Made by a program: the position numbers and the translations under genes | Notes under the pieces: generated by a model | The model's database searches: none | What the model saw: only the letters and a program-made list of their open reading frames with translations | Told to the model about the DNA's origin: nothing | Assembly: GCA_013041745.1 (NCBI GenBank) | Contig: JABDRN010000018.1 | Coordinates: forward strand, 1 to 64,000 | Source of the DNA: Gammaproteobacteria bacterium | GTDB lineage: Bacteria; Pseudomonadota; Gammaproteobacteria; SZUA-229 | Direction of reading: 5' to 3' | DNA length: 64,000 nucleotides | In this document: positions 26,980-36,885 of the stretch, piece after piece | Layout of the letters: every line of letters begins with the position of its first letter | Numbering within the stretch: the stretch's first letter is position 1

Positions 26980-27852
26980 ATGTCAGGTAGTTCTGAGGAA
27001 TTAGTAAAAGCCGGTTTTGAAGTAGTGGCAAAGAGTATTGAGCCATCACTAATGGAGTACACGTCTGTTAGCCGGTGCCAGGCAAAAATTCAAACCTATC
27101 TTGGACAGTACATAAGTACCTTTACTACTGAGCTTCCTGGTGCTTTTGCACGCAATACCATGATATCACCGCTTAAAGAAAGTATCGTAGATATGCTGGT
27201 GCTGTTCAACAGTGAGCATAGTGAGCGTTTCCTCCCGGCAGAGCTGCTGAGCAAGCTGCATGTTACCCTGCGTGCAGAATATCCGGGCACAACTTTCGAT
27301 GAATCGACCGAATCAGTATATGTGCCTGTTGAGAGTTTTACATTCAGGGTGCAGCCTGGTTTTATAACTGAAGAAGAACATTATCTGGTTCCTGCACCAG
27401 GCTGGGATGAGTGGGTGGAGTATGATTCGATAGGTTATAAGCGCCTGTTTTCCAGGATGAATGCAAGGCATGAAGGGAAGTTGTTAAATTTGGTGAGGAT
27501 GATGAAAACGTGGAACCGTCTGTCCGGTAACACCTTCGATGGTTACTTTCTTGAGCTTCTGGTCATTAACGTTCTTGCCAATCACAAAATTCAGACATAC
27601 CAGGCTGCTATCAGCCATTTATTTAGAGCTATCCTTGCGGATGTCGCTCTGAAGCAGCATGACCCGGCAAACCAGAGTCTAAATGTAGAAGGTTTGCACA
27701 ATCTTGAGGAAGTTGTTAATGCCATGATACTGGTGAAAAATTCATACCTGGTCTCAAAGCGTGCTATCGAGCTCGAGCAAGAAGGGGAAATGAAATCGGC
27801 CCTGACGAGCTGGGCGCAATTGTTTCCAGCTATGCTTCCAGGCAAAATATAA
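26980..27852 (+). CDS. CD-NTase-like (SMODS-type) protein with lost catalytic residues
   Basis: 290 residues with the layout of a cGAS/DncV-like nucleotidyltransferase. The helix-strand GAFARNTMISPLKESIVDML (54-73) aligns to the usual GSxARGTxIxPLxDxDxD, but the Gly-Ser is Gly-Ala and of the two aspartates only D71 remains. Where the third aspartate is expected (VDVVPAF-like) this protein reads FRVQPGF. Downstream, PAPGWDEW, the Asn in RMNARHEGKL and RMMKTWNR fit the family's C-terminal core. It probably cannot make a nucleotide second messenger. No CBASS effector, Cap2 or Cap3 gene is adjacent. It lies between an MFS gene and a convergent LysR gene. It could be a nucleotide sensor, a decoy or a remnant. 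Confidence 0.65.
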   Translation: MSGSSEELVKAGFEVVAKSIEPSLMEYTSVSRCQAKIQTYLGQYISTFTTELPGAFARNTMISPLKESIVDMLVLFNSEHSERFLPAELLSKLHVTLRAEYPGTTFDESTESVYVPVESFTFRVQPGFITEEEHYLVPAPGWDEWVEYDSIGYKRLFSRMNARHEGKLLNLVRMMKTWNRLSGNTFDGYFLELLVINVLANHKIQTYQAAISHLFRAILADVALKQHDPANQSLNVEGLHNLEEVVNAMILVKNSYLVSKRAIELEQEGEMKSALTSWAQLFPAMLPGKI

Positions 27853-27860
27853 TTATCCTT

Positions 27861-28742
27861 TCATCGCTTGTTCTTTTTATCATGACTGTTCAAGGTCTCT
27901 AGCAGAGCGTTTGCGGGACTCGATAAGGTTCTGGATTCATGCAACAGAACACCGAGGTGCCTGTTCATGCTCGCACCCTTGATTTTTAACTGATGTAGTG
28001 AGTCATCGATCATCGATCGTGGTAGTACACCCCAGCCCAGTCCATTTTGTATCATCGCTTTGATGGTTTCGAGATAATTTGATTCCATGATGATGTTCGT
28101 GTTGTCATCGAGTTTTAAGGCACTATCAATTATGTTGCGTGTATGCGTACTGTGAGATTGTATCAGTACACCGTGATGTCTCAGCTGTTGCCTCGTTATA
28201 TGATCCTGAGCTGCCAGAATATGATCTTTTGCTACAACGCATTCCATCGGATCGCTCCACACGGGGATCGTAGTAAGCGGTTTCTCAATGGCATCAGGTA
28301 AAGTGATCAATGCGAGTTCGATGCTTCCTTTCAATATCATTGCAGATGCTTGCTCGGAATCCATAAACTGGATATCCAGTTCGACCTCGGGGTATTTCCT
28401 GGTATATTGGCGCAACACCGGTGGCAAGCGGTGTAGTCCGATATGATGGCTGGTGCCAAACTTCAGGTGGCCGCTTACGCTGCTCCGCAAGTTGCTGACG
28501 ATGCGCTGAGTTTCATCGAGTTCAGAAATTATTCGCTGATAACTTGGTATCAGGGCTTCGCCTGCCTGCGTCAGCTGGACGTTTTTACCCAGGCGGTCGA
28601 ACAGCTGGCAGTCAAGCGCGAATTCAAGGGTAGAAATACGTTTACTGATAGCAGGCTGCGTGATAAACAGTTTATCAGCTGCTCGCGAGAACGACCGCAT
28701 CTCAGCCACCATTAAAAAAGCGCGAATATTCTGTATGTCCAT
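27861..28742 (-). CDS. LysR-family regulator divergent to leuC
   Basis: N-terminal winged helix-turn-helix (FSRAADKLFITQPAISKRISTLE, residues about 17-39) and a periplasmic-binding-like effector domain; 293 residues. It is divergent from leuC across 211 bp. The same arrangement, a LysR gene opposite leuC, occurs in Pseudomonas and relatives, so control of the leucine genes is likely but unproven. It ends 9 bp from the CD-NTase-like gene, in convergent orientation. The effector is not predictable from the sequence. Confidence 0.92.
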   Translation of the reverse strand: MDIQNIRAFLMVAEMRSFSRAADKLFITQPAISKRISTLEFALDCQLFDRLGKNVQLTQAGEALIPSYQRIISELDETQRIVSNLRSSVSGHLKFGTSHHIGLHRLPPVLRQYTRKYPEVELDIQFMDSEQASAMILKGSIELALITLPDAIEKPLTTIPVWSDPMECVVAKDHILAAQDHITRQQLRHHGVLIQSHSTHTRNIIDSALKLDDNTNIIMESNYLETIKAMIQNGLGWGVLPRSMIDDSLHQLKIKGASMNRHLGVLLHESRTLSSPANALLETLNSHDKKNKR

Positions 28743-28796
28743 AGTTTTTAGTTAATTAATTGGTTATTACTAATCGAGCCAGAAAGCCCTTGGTAG

Positions 28797-28866
28797 TATA
28801 TTTTAAATATAACTAAAAGTAATTAATAATATAAAAAATATGAATTTGTTTTATATTTAAAATAAT
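28797..28866. promoter_or_regulatory. AT-rich inverted repeats in the LysR-leuC divergent region
   Basis: ATATTTTAAATAT (28798-28810) is a perfect 6-1-6 palindrome, and its longer form ATTTTAAATATAA recurs in opposite orientation at about 28853-28865. Spacing and position suit binding of the divergent LysR protein; AT-richness makes chance repeats likely too. Confidence 0.35.
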
Positions 28867-28953
28867 ACTAGTGTTATCCTGTCAGATATGATTTACCCTG
28901 CCTGAGAATAGGTAAATCGGTTCCATAAACAGATATTTTGAACGGCGAATGAT

Positions 28954-30363
28954 ATGAGTAATAGAAAAACACTTTACGATAAACTATGGGACGATCATGT
29001 CGTCAGAACCGAGGAGGACGGTACCGCTTTATTGTACATAGACCGCCACCTGGTGCATGAGGTTACCTCGCCACAGGCTTTTGAAGGGTTGCGCATGGCT
29101 GGCCGTGAGCCATGGCGCACCGGTTCGATCGTTGCAGTGCCTGATCATAATGTACCTACCACCGATCGCAGTGAAGGTATCACTGATCCGGTAGCAAAGC
29201 TGCAGGTAGAGACTCTGGACAACAACTGTAAAGAGTTTGGTCTCACCGAATTCGATATGTCAGATCAGCGTCAGGGCATCGTTCATGTCATCGGGCCTGA
29301 ACAGGGTGCGACATTGCCTGGTATGACGGTGGTCTGCGGTGATTCGCATACATCGACTCACGGTGCCTTCGGTGCCCTGGCCTTTGGTATCGGCACCTCG
29401 GAGGTCGAGCATGTGCTGGCGACACAGTGTCTGATGCAGAACAAGAGCCTGAATATGCTGGTTTCGGTCGACGGCCAGGTTCATCCGGGTGTTACTGCAA
29501 AGGACATCGTACTAGCTATCATCGGTGAGATTGGTACCGCGGGCGGTACCGGATACGCGATCGAGTTTGGCGGTGATGCCATACGTGCGTTATCTATGGA
29601 AGGCCGTATGACGGTATGTAATATGGCGATCGAAGCCGGCGCACGTGCCGGTATGGTAGCAGTTGATCAGACCACGATTGATTACGTTAAAGGCCGTCCA
29701 TATTCACCGACTGGCGACAACATGGAAAAAGCGGAAGCCTACTGGTCGACGCTGCACAGTGATGACAATGCAAAATTCGATAAGCTGGTTCATATCGATG
29801 CTGCAGAGATCAAGCCACAGGTGACCTGGGGCACTTCGCCAGAAATGGTGGTCGACATCGATTCATCTGTACCTGATCCTGAGGCTGTGAGTGATAAGGT
29901 GAAAGCAGACGGCATGCGCAAAGCACTGGCTTACATGGGGCTGGAAGCAGGGATGCCAATCTCGGATATCGCAGTTGATAAAGTATTTATCGGTTCATGC
30001 ACCAATTCGCGCATCGAAGACCTGCGTGAAGCAGCGGCGATCGCCCATGGTAGACAAGTATCTGATCATGTCAAACTCGCCATGGTGGTTCCGGGTTCAG
30101 GACTGGTGAAAAAACAGGCCGAGGAAGAGGGCCTCGACAAGATATTTATCGATGCTGGATTTGAATGGCGCGAACCCGGTTGTTCCATGTGTCTGGCAAT
30201 GAATGCTGACCGACTGGAACCAGGTGAACGATGTGCCTCAACCTCTAACCGTAATTTTGAAGGCAGGCAAGGCCAGGGTGGCAGAACGCACCTGGTAAGT
30301 CCTGCTATGGCAGCTGCTGCTGCGATCAATGGCCATTTTACAAACATTAACGAATTATCTTAG
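28954..30363 (+). CDS. leuC: 3-isopropylmalate dehydratase large subunit
   Basis: Aconitase-type 4Fe-4S enzyme interconverting 2- and 3-isopropylmalate in leucine synthesis, working with LeuD. Cluster ligands are in FIGSCTNSR and in GCSMCLAMN (CxxC). [29 protein letters not shown] is canonical, and 469 residues is the standard length. A small lipoprotein gene separates it from leuD; all three are likely one message. Confidence 0.98.
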   Translation: MSNRKTLYDKLWDDHVVRTEEDGTALLYIDRHLVHEVTSPQAFEGLRMAGREPWRTGSIVAVPDHNVPTTDRSEGITDPVAKLQVETLDNNCKEFGLTEFDMSDQRQGIVHVIGPEQGATLPGMTVVCGDSHTSTHGAFGALAFGIGTSEVEHVLATQCLMQNKSLNMLVSVDGQVHPGVTAKDIVLAIIGEIGTAGGTGYAIEFGGDAIRALSMEGRMTVCNMAIEAGARAGMVAVDQTTIDYVKGRPYSPTGDNMEKAEAYWSTLHSDDNAKFDKLVHIDAAEIKPQVTWGTSPEMVVDIDSSVPDPEAVSDKVKADGMRKALAYMGLEAGMPISDIAVDKVFIGSCTNSRIEDLREAAAIAHGRQVSDHVKLAMVVPGSGLVKKQAEEEGLDKIFIDAGFEWREPGCSMCLAMNADRLEPGERCASTSNRNFEGRQGQGGRTHLVSPAMAAAAAINGHFTNINELS

Positions 30364-30370
30364 ACGAGAG

Positions 30371-30562
30371 ATGAAAATGAGATTTTTTATTACACTGGCT
30401 GTAATGCTGACAGTCGTTTCCGCCTGTAACTTTAAGGAAGGTTTAAAAGAGACCGGCGATGCGATTCAGGGCGGTACTCAAAATGCTGTTGAAGCAGTCA
30501 AAGGGGCTCCTGCTGACATAAGTGAAGCGTCAAACAAAGCTGAAGCCGATATCAAGAAGTAG
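30371..30562 (+). CDS. Entericidin-like small lipoprotein
   Basis: A 63-residue lipoprotein inserted between leuC and leuD. A signal peptide with lipobox VVSAC is followed by NFKEGLKETGDAIQGGTQNAVEAVKG, which resembles the entericidin A/B family (GxGxDxxxxGxxI and alternating helix). The ATG at 30371 has GACGAGAG before it; an upstream in-frame ATG at 30329 overlaps leuC and would bury the signal. Function of such small lipoproteins outside the Ecn pair is poorly known. No antitoxin-like partner is visible. Confidence 0.75.
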   Translation: MKMRFFITLAVMLTVVSACNFKEGLKETGDAIQGGTQNAVEAVKGAPADISEASNKAEADIKK

Positions 30563-30584
30563 ATTAAAACAGTAGATAATTTCA

Positions 30585-31220
30585 ATGCAAAAATTTAATA
30601 AACATAGCGGTATCGTTGCACCGCTGGATCGACCGAACGTCGATACCGATGCGATCATCCCCAAGCAGTTTTTAAAGTCGATCAAACGTTCCGGCTTTGG
30701 GCCTAATGCCTTTGATGACTGGCGCTACCTCGATGAGGGTGGTCCCGATATCGATAATGCCAGCCGCCGACCGAATCCTGATTTCGTTCTAAACCAGCAG
30801 CCTTTTGATAAGGCGACGATATTACTGGCACGTGAAAACTTCGGCTGCGGTTCTTCTCGAGAGCATGCGGTATGGGCGCTGGATGATTTTGGTTTCAGGG
30901 CAGTGATCGCACCGAGCTTTGCCGATATATTCTTTAATAACAGTTTTAAGAATGGCCTGCTGCCGATTGCACTGCAAGCATCAGTCGTCGATGACCTGTT
31001 CAAACGGGTGTCAGATAACAATGGCCTGGAACTCACTATTGACCTCGCTGCGCAGACGGTAAGTTGTGGCGATGAATTGATCGCATCGTTCGAGATCGAT
31101 GAGTTTCGTAAACATTGTATGTTGAACGGTCTGGATGATATCGCGTTGACACTGCAGCATGCCGATGAAATAAAGGCATATGAAGCAAACAGGAAGCAGT
31201 CAGCACCCTGGCTGTTTTAG
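30585..31220 (+). CDS. leuD: 3-isopropylmalate dehydratase small subunit
   Basis: Partner of LeuC in leucine synthesis. Contains [18 protein letters not shown] near the start and [25 protein letters not shown], the family signature; 211 residues is typical of the bacterial LeuD. It starts 22 bp after the entericidin-like gene. leuB follows after a 191-bp gap with its own possible promoter. Confidence 0.97.
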   Translation: MQKFNKHSGIVAPLDRPNVDTDAIIPKQFLKSIKRSGFGPNAFDDWRYLDEGGPDIDNASRRPNPDFVLNQQPFDKATILLARENFGCGSSREHAVWALDDFGFRAVIAPSFADIFFNNSFKNGLLPIALQASVVDDLFKRVSDNNGLELTIDLAAQTVSCGDELIASFEIDEFRKHCMLNGLDDIALTLQHADEIKAYEANRKQSAPWLF

Positions 31221-31364
31221 TTTACTAAGTTTGAACTGCAAACATGCCGTTCGTGCCGAGGTGAACTTGTTAATCTGTGAAACACAAACGACGAATATGC
31301 CTGTACTCAGCGTGTCCGTGTGGTAATAGAATCTGATTGTTAGATCGAAGTTATAAATTAAGCG

Positions 31365-31402
31365 TATAATTATTTGCCCTGATTTTACGGGCAGTATTTT
31401 TT
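31365..31402 (+). promoter_or_regulatory. Possible -10 box and hairpin before leuB
   Basis: A consensus TATAAT (31365-31370) is followed by TGCCC (31375-31379), GGGCA (31389-31393) and six T (31397-31402). No good -35 is visible. The hairpin could terminate readthrough from leuCD or lie in a short leuB leader. Confidence 0.35.
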
Positions 31403-31411
31403 GAGAGAGCT

Positions 31412-32488
31412 ATGAGTTTAAAAATTGCAGTGATGCCCGGTGATGGCATCGGAATAGAGATAGTTGCCGAAGCGGTAAAGATTTTGAACCACTATAAATC
31501 AAGCGGCCGTCTCGATGTCGAACTTGAGGAGGCACCTGTCGGCGGTGCCGGATATGATGCGGCTGGTAAGCCGCTACCCGATGAGACACTGGCACTGGCA
31601 AAAGCCTCAGATGCGATCCTGTTCGGCGCCATCGGCGGGCTCGAATATGACGGTCTCGCTCGTGAGCTTCGTCCAGAGAGAGGCTTGCTGGCATTGCGTT
31701 CCGAGCTTGAACTATTCGCAAACCTGCGTCCGGCGATCCTGTATCCTCAGCTGGCAGATGCATCATCGTTAAAACCAGAGGTCGTTTCCGGCCTCGATAT
31801 AATGATCGTTAGAGAATTGACGGGTGGTATCTATTTCGGAGAGCCGCGCGGCATTGAAACTGATGCTTCGGGGGAACGTAAAGGTTTCAATACCCTGGTT
31901 TATAAAGAGAGCGAAATCGACCGCATCAGCCGTGTCGCTTTTGATATCGCTATGAAGCGCGGCAAGCGCCTGTGCTCGGTGGATAAGGCGAATGTTCTCG
32001 AGGTGTCTGAATTATGGCGCGAGGTCGTTACCAGGAATGCCAATGATTATCCTGAGGTCGAACTGAGTCATATGTATGTCGACAATGCTGCGATGCAGCT
32101 GGTGAAATGGCCGAAACAATTCGATGTCATGGTTACAAAAAACATGTTCGGTGATATCTTGTCGGATGCGGCCGCGATGTTGACCGGTTCGATCGGCATG
32201 TTGCCATCGGCTTCGCTGGATGCAAATTCTAAAGGCATGTATGAACCTATCCACGGATCTGCACCTGATATCGCCGGCAAGGGTGTCGCCAACCCACTGG
32301 CCACGATTCTGTCGCTGGCGATGATGTTACGTTACAGTCTCGACTTCGTTGATATTGCCGATGAGATCGAGGCAGCAGTAGGCCGTGTTCTCGATAAAGG
32401 TCTGCGTACGCCTGATATAATGGCTGAGGGCTGCAAAGAAGTTGGTACAGAAGCTATGGGTGAAGCCGTGCTGGCAGAACTTTCATAG
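31412..32488 (+). CDS. leuB: 3-isopropylmalate dehydrogenase
   Basis: NAD-dependent oxidative decarboxylation of 3-isopropylmalate. The start [17 protein letters not shown], the substrate loop [13 protein letters not shown], the Tyr/Lys active-site region and [26 protein letters not shown] are all canonical. 358 residues. GAGAGAG upstream is the ribosome binding site. Completes the leu set apart from leuA, which is not in the window. Confidence 0.98.
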   Translation: MSLKIAVMPGDGIGIEIVAEAVKILNHYKSSGRLDVELEEAPVGGAGYDAAGKPLPDETLALAKASDAILFGAIGGLEYDGLARELRPERGLLALRSELELFANLRPAILYPQLADASSLKPEVVSGLDIMIVRELTGGIYFGEPRGIETDASGERKGFNTLVYKESEIDRISRVAFDIAMKRGKRLCSVDKANVLEVSELWREVVTRNANDYPEVELSHMYVDNAAMQLVKWPKQFDVMVTKNMFGDILSDAAAMLTGSIGMLPSASLDANSKGMYEPIHGSAPDIAGKGVANPLATILSLAMMLRYSLDFVDIADEIEAAVGRVLDKGLRTPDIMAEGCKEVGTEAMGEAVLAELS

Positions 32489-32554
32489 AAGTATTCTGCT
32501 GTATCGGCGTTGAACGATTTTTTTGATATTCGATTATTTTGTGAAGTATAAATT

Positions 32555-33577
32555 ATGAGTAAAACATATGATGTTGCGGTCGTGGGTGCTACCGGTGCCG
32601 TTGGTGAAACCATGTTGTCAATTCTCGCGCAGCGCAAATTCCCGGTCGGTGAAGTGTATGCACTAGCCAGTAGCCGCTCGGCAGGTAAACGTGTCGAGTT
32701 TGGTGATAAAACACTGGTAGTGCAGGATCTGGATAAATTCGACTTTTCAAAAGCGCAGATAGGATTGTTCTCTGCAGGTGCGTCTATCTCTGAAAAATAT
32801 GCCCCTGTTGCTGCTGCTGCCGGTTGCGTAGTGGTCGATAATACATCACAGTTTCGTTATGACGATGACATACCGTTGGTCGTGCCTGAGGTTAATCCAC
32901 ATGCTATCGCGGATTATAAAACTCGCGGGATAATCGCTAATCCCAACTGTTCCACCATTCAGATGCTGGTCGCCTTGAAGCCTATCTACGATGCTGTTGG
33001 AATTGAGCGAATCAACGTGGCGACCTACCAGGCGGTTTCAGGAACCGGTAAAGAAGCAATAGAGGAACTTGCTAGTCAGACGGCCAGGTTGCTTAACGCA
33101 AAACCCATCGAGTGTGAGGTTTATCCGAAGCAGATCGCGTTCAATGTCCTGCCGCAGATAGATGTGTTTCTGGAGAATGGCTACACCAAGGAAGAGATGA
33201 AGATGGTGTGGGAAACACAAAAGATATTCGAGGATGACGATATCAAGGTCAACCCTACCGCGGTCCGTGTACCCGTATTCTATGGTCATTCTGAAGCGTT
33301 GCATATCGAAACAAGAGAAAAGATCAGTGCCGAAAAAGCGACTGAACTGCTGTCAAAAGCTGATGGTGTGCAAGTTCTGGATGAGCGTGTCGACGGTGGT
33401 TATCCTACAGCAGTGACGGAGGGCGCTAATAATGATGCGTCTTATGTTGGCCGCATCCGCGAGGATATTTCTCACGATCGCGGTCTGGATATGTGGGTGG
33501 TGTCAGATAACGTACGAAAAGGTGCTGCATTAAATAGCATACAAATTGCTGAGATTTTGATAAAACAGTATTTATAA
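32555..33577 (+). CDS. asd: Aspartate-semialdehyde dehydrogenase
   Basis: Reduces aspartyl phosphate to aspartate semialdehyde for Lys, Thr, Met and diaminopimelate synthesis. VVGATGAVGETML is the NADP-binding start; NCSTIQM holds the catalytic cysteine; VYPKQIAFNVLPQID and HSEALHIE are typical. 340 residues, USG/ASADH type. It lies 66 bp after leuB and 132 bp before fimV, the usual Pseudomonas order. dapA, which uses its product, is the last gene in the window. Confidence 0.97.
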   Translation: MSKTYDVAVVGATGAVGETMLSILAQRKFPVGEVYALASSRSAGKRVEFGDKTLVVQDLDKFDFSKAQIGLFSAGASISEKYAPVAAAAGCVVVDNTSQFRYDDDIPLVVPEVNPHAIADYKTRGIIANPNCSTIQMLVALKPIYDAVGIERINVATYQAVSGTGKEAIEELASQTARLLNAKPIECEVYPKQIAFNVLPQIDVFLENGYTKEEMKMVWETQKIFEDDDIKVNPTAVRVPVFYGHSEALHIETREKISAEKATELLSKADGVQVLDERVDGGYPTAVTEGANNDASYVGRIREDISHDRGLDMWVVSDNVRKGAALNSIQIAEILIKQYL

Positions 33578-33709
33578 CCTATAGTTATATCTGCATACTT
33601 AAAGTATATTATCAGTAATATGCTTACGAAGCAGAAAAAATAAGAATAAATCGTGGTTAATGCCTGATTTTACGGCGCTTTAATAGTTGTCTGAACAGGT
33701 TTTGACGGG

Positions 33710-36700
33710 ATGAATAGGGGATCACCAGTGCGTAAATTGCCAGCTCGTAAATTGCTCGGGGCCATCGTGGCTGCGGCATTAATTCTGCCAGAAACGGCTT
33801 ATACCTTGGGATTGGGTGAGATTGAGGTCAGCTCAGCACTTAATCAAAAACTAAATGCCAACATAGAACTTCTGTCTGCGACGCCCGAAGATGCAGAGAC
33901 AATCATCGTCAAGCTGGCTTCAAGAAAGGAATTCAGTCGAGCCGGTCTGGATCGCCCTTATCTGCTTAACGACCTGCGTTTCAAGTCCGAAGTCATTGAT
34001 GGTGTGCCCCACATCACAGTCACTTCCGGTAGCCCGATACGTGAACCATTTTTAAATTTCCTGGTTGAGATCGACTGGCCCAATGGCCATCTGTTACGTG
34101 AGTACACGGTGCTGCTGGATCCACCGGTTTTTATGACACAATCAGCCACACCTGCTGCGACTCAAGGAGGCGCAGCAGGTAGTTCTGGCTTTCGCCCGAG
34201 TTCATCAGGCGGCGCAAACGTTGTCCCAGTAGTGACGCCGGGTGCTGCGGTTTCTCCGCGACCGGCAGCTGGCAGTGTTGCCCCTGCAGTGCAAGCCCAG
34301 CCACAGGTCCAACCTCAGGCCCAATCACAGGCTGTGGCTCAGACATATATACCGGCGCCTTATGTGCAGCAACAGACAACGATAAATCAGCCACCTGGTT
34401 CCTACCGTATTAAGTCAGGTGATACTACATGGAGTCTGGCAAATGCCATGATGCCTGATCAGAGTATCACTGTAGAACAGATGATGATTGCGATGCTCCG
34501 TTCTAATCCGGAGTCTTTCATCGATGAGAATATTAATGGTTTGAAGCGTGGATATATCCTGCGTGTACCGGACTATAATGAAATTATCTCGGTCAATCCT
34601 GCAGAAGCACGTGCACTGGTGCGCGAGCAGGCTGCCCTCTGGCGTCAGTACCAGCAGACGCATGCAGGCGGACAGCCGACATCAGCTATGCCAGCAGATG
34701 AGATCGGCGCTACAAGCTACAGCGATGATGGCACAGCTATCAGCGGCGAAGATGATGCTTATCTTGAGATAGTGAGTGCAGGTTCTGGTACTTCTACCAT
34801 GAGCGGTAAGGATCCTACCGAGATGTCCGCACAGGAGCTTCGTGCCGAGCTGGCTCTGGCGAGAGAACGAGTTGAAACTGAGCGTGTAGAGAAAGAAGCA
34901 CTGCAGCAGAGAATCGATAGCCTGGAACAAAATCTCAGTGATATGAAAGGTATGTTATCTATCGAAGATGACGCACTTTCAGATATTCAGGCACTCGGCC
35001 AGCCTGCTGGCACTGCTACACAAGGTGAGATGCTGGAGCCCGCTCTGGTTGAAGAAGCAGCCGAAGATATGGCTGAGTCTGTCGCTGAAACCGATGATAT
35101 GCTGGCTGAGCAGCGACTTGATGATGCGATATCAGAAGAGGCCGAAGCAGTCGAGTCAGACATGGCAGCCAGAGAAGATGATGCTGAAACCGAAGAAGGT
35201 GAGCCTGCCGTATTCCTCGACGAAGCTGCTGTGGATACAGAATCTGCTGAAGAGCTGCAAGAAAGTGTCGAGCCGGTGCAGGATGAGGTTGTCGCTGAAG
35301 ATATCGTTGCACCGCCACCAGCTGCCGTCACACAACCACCAGCCGACCCTCTGAGTAAATTGTTGAGTGATCCAGTATTACTGGCTGCCGCAGGTGGTGG
35401 ATTATTACTGATCCTTGCAGTAATCGGGCTGATTATCAGGAAGCGCCGTGAATCGGCTGAAGAAGATGAAGTGCCGGCAGCGATGGGTATGGCTGCTGAC
35501 GACCTGGAAAGCGTTGCTGATGATATCGCTGCAGAAGAGATTGCTGCGGCGCAAACAGAGGTCGATGTTGATTCGCTTGCAGGTGATGAGGCGACTAGCC
35601 AGGACGCTGCAGAAGAATTCGATTCCGATTCAACGATGATACTTGACTCATCTGTTGAAGATACGGTGGTCACTGAAGACAGCGGGGCTGCATTAGCCGA
35701 TGAAGATGAGCCGCGTGATGATGTCATCGCAGAGGCCGATGTCTACCTGGCGTATGGTATATACCAGCAGGCTGAAGAGTTGCTGACGCAGGCTATCGCC
35801 GATAATCCAGATCGTGATGACTACCGGGTTAAACTGGCAGAGACGCATTACGCAAGTAAAAATGCTGAAGCATTCGTTGAAGTCGCATCTGAAATCAAGC
35901 AGCGTGCGGGTAATGAGGATACGCCTGCCTGGAAAAAAGTTATGGTCATGGGACAGGACCTGTGTGCTGATAATGAGATGTTCCAGGGCAGTATGGTCGG
36001 TGATCTGGATGTCGATTCGCTGGCTCCGAAAGCACCGGAAATGGATTTTGACCTGGGTCTCGATGCCGTCGAGGATAAGGCTGAAGAAAACGCCGACCTT
36101 GACCTGAGCCATAATGAAGAGCCGCTTGAATTGCCTGAAATGGAGCAGGCAGAAGAGCCAGCTGAAGAAGAACCGAAGATCGCTGAACCAGCCAGCGAGA
36201 TAGAATTTGATCTGAGTGATACCGGTGCAGTTGAAGAAGCACCTGCTGCTGATGAGTTCTCACTGGATATCGATGCATCAGAACTGGATATCGATATTCA
36301 GGAAGAGGCTGAAGAGCCTGTCGCGAGTGAGGATGATGAGGTTCATGAGGTCGGTGATATCGATATCGACTTTGGTCTGGATGATGATACAACTGCCGCT
36401 GAAGATGAAGAAGAAGTTGCGATAGACCTGACAGAAGAAGCGGATTCGCTGGACCTTGATCTGGATGATGCTTTTGCTGAAGAGTCTCTTGATACAGCCG
36501 CGGCAGAAGAACCTGTTGCAGAAGAGCCAGCAGCTTTAGAGTCTATAGCAGAAGAGCCGGTCGCAGAAGCAGCTGAGGTAGAACCTTCTTCGTCCCTTGA
36601 TGCAATGACTGATGAAGATGATTTCGACCTGTCCAGCCTGGATGATGTCGATGAGGTCAGCACCAAGCTTGACCTTGCTCGTGCTTACCTTGATATGGGT

Positions 36701-36799
36701 GATCATGAAGGTACCCGCGGTATACTTGAAGAAGTCATCGCAGAAGGTAATGCTGAACAGAAACAGGAAGCAAATGAGCTGATGGAAAAACTCGACTAG
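33710..36799 (+). CDS. fimV: FimV-type pilus assembly and polar hub protein
   Basis: Peptidoglycan-binding inner-membrane protein needed for type IV pilus assembly, twitching and polar organisation. A signal sequence ends near AYT before LGLGEIEVSSALNQKLNANIEL, the conserved FimV start. A LysM-like segment (YRIKSGDTTWSLAN) starts near residue 232; a coiled coil lies near 385-425; one membrane helix near 558-578 precedes RKRR. The long acidic cytoplasmic part (Glu/Asp/Ala) contains a TPR-like stretch (AYGIYQQAEELLTQAI) and the FimV C-terminal motif (STKLDLARAYLDMGDHEG). 1029 residues. The transcript ends at the terminator at 36843. Confidence 0.96.
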   Translation: MNRGSPVRKLPARKLLGAIVAAALILPETAYTLGLGEIEVSSALNQKLNANIELLSATPEDAETIIVKLASRKEFSRAGLDRPYLLNDLRFKSEVIDGVPHITVTSGSPIREPFLNFLVEIDWPNGHLLREYTVLLDPPVFMTQSATPAATQGGAAGSSGFRPSSSGGANVVPVVTPGAAVSPRPAAGSVAPAVQAQPQVQPQAQSQAVAQTYIPAPYVQQQTTINQPPGSYRIKSGDTTWSLANAMMPDQSITVEQMMIAMLRSNPESFIDENINGLKRGYILRVPDYNEIISVNPAEARALVREQAALWRQYQQTHAGGQPTSAMPADEIGATSYSDDGTAISGEDDAYLEIVSAGSGTSTMSGKDPTEMSAQELRAELALARERVETERVEKEALQQRIDSLEQNLSDMKGMLSIEDDALSDIQALGQPAGTATQGEMLEPALVEEAAEDMAESVAETDDMLAEQRLDDAISEEAEAVESDMAAREDDAETEEGEPAVFLDEAAVDTESAEELQESVEPVQDEVVAEDIVAPPPAAVTQPPADPLSKLLSDPVLLAAAGGGLLLILAVIGLIIRKRRESAEEDEVPAAMGMAADDLESVADDIAAEEIAAAQTEVDVDSLAGDEATSQDAAEEFDSDSTMILDSSVEDTVVTEDSGAALADEDEPRDDVIAEADVYLAYGIYQQAEELLTQAIADNPDRDDYRVKLAETHYASKNAEAFVEVASEIKQRAGNEDTPAWKKVMVMGQDLCADNEMFQGSMVGDLDVDSLAPKAPEMDFDLGLDAVEDKAEENADLDLSHNEEPLELPEMEQAEEPAEEEPKIAEPASEIEFDLSDTGAVEEAPAADEFSLDIDASELDIDIQEEAEEPVASEDDEVHEVGDIDIDFGLDDDTTAAEDEEEVAIDLTEEADSLDLDLDDAFAEESLDTAAAEEPVAEEPAALESIAEEPVAEAAEVEPSSSLDAMTDEDDFDLSSLDDVDEVSTKLDLARAYLDMGDHEGTRGILEEVIAEGNAEQKQEANELMEKLD

Positions 36800-36842
36800 T
36801 TAAGTTCGAAACTCATAAACAAATCTGCTGTAAAATAACGAG

Positions 36843-36872
36843 CGCCAGTCTGAGATCAGACTGGCGTTTTTT
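36843..36872 (+). terminator. Rho-independent terminator after fimV
   Basis: CGCCAGTCTGA (36843-36853) and TCAGACTGGCG (36856-36866) form an 11-bp perfect stem followed by six T. It overlaps the leader of truA, which starts at 36886. Confidence 0.88.
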
Positions 36873-36885
36873 ATTGTACGTTTTT

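Noticed and set aside
26980-27852. Functional CBASS system
   Set aside because: Catalytic residues are lost and neither effector nor Cap genes are near.
34987-35727. Minus-strand frame of 246 codons, Ser/Ala/Thr-rich
   Set aside because: Antisense to the acidic part of fimV; caused by its Glu/Asp/Ala codon bias.
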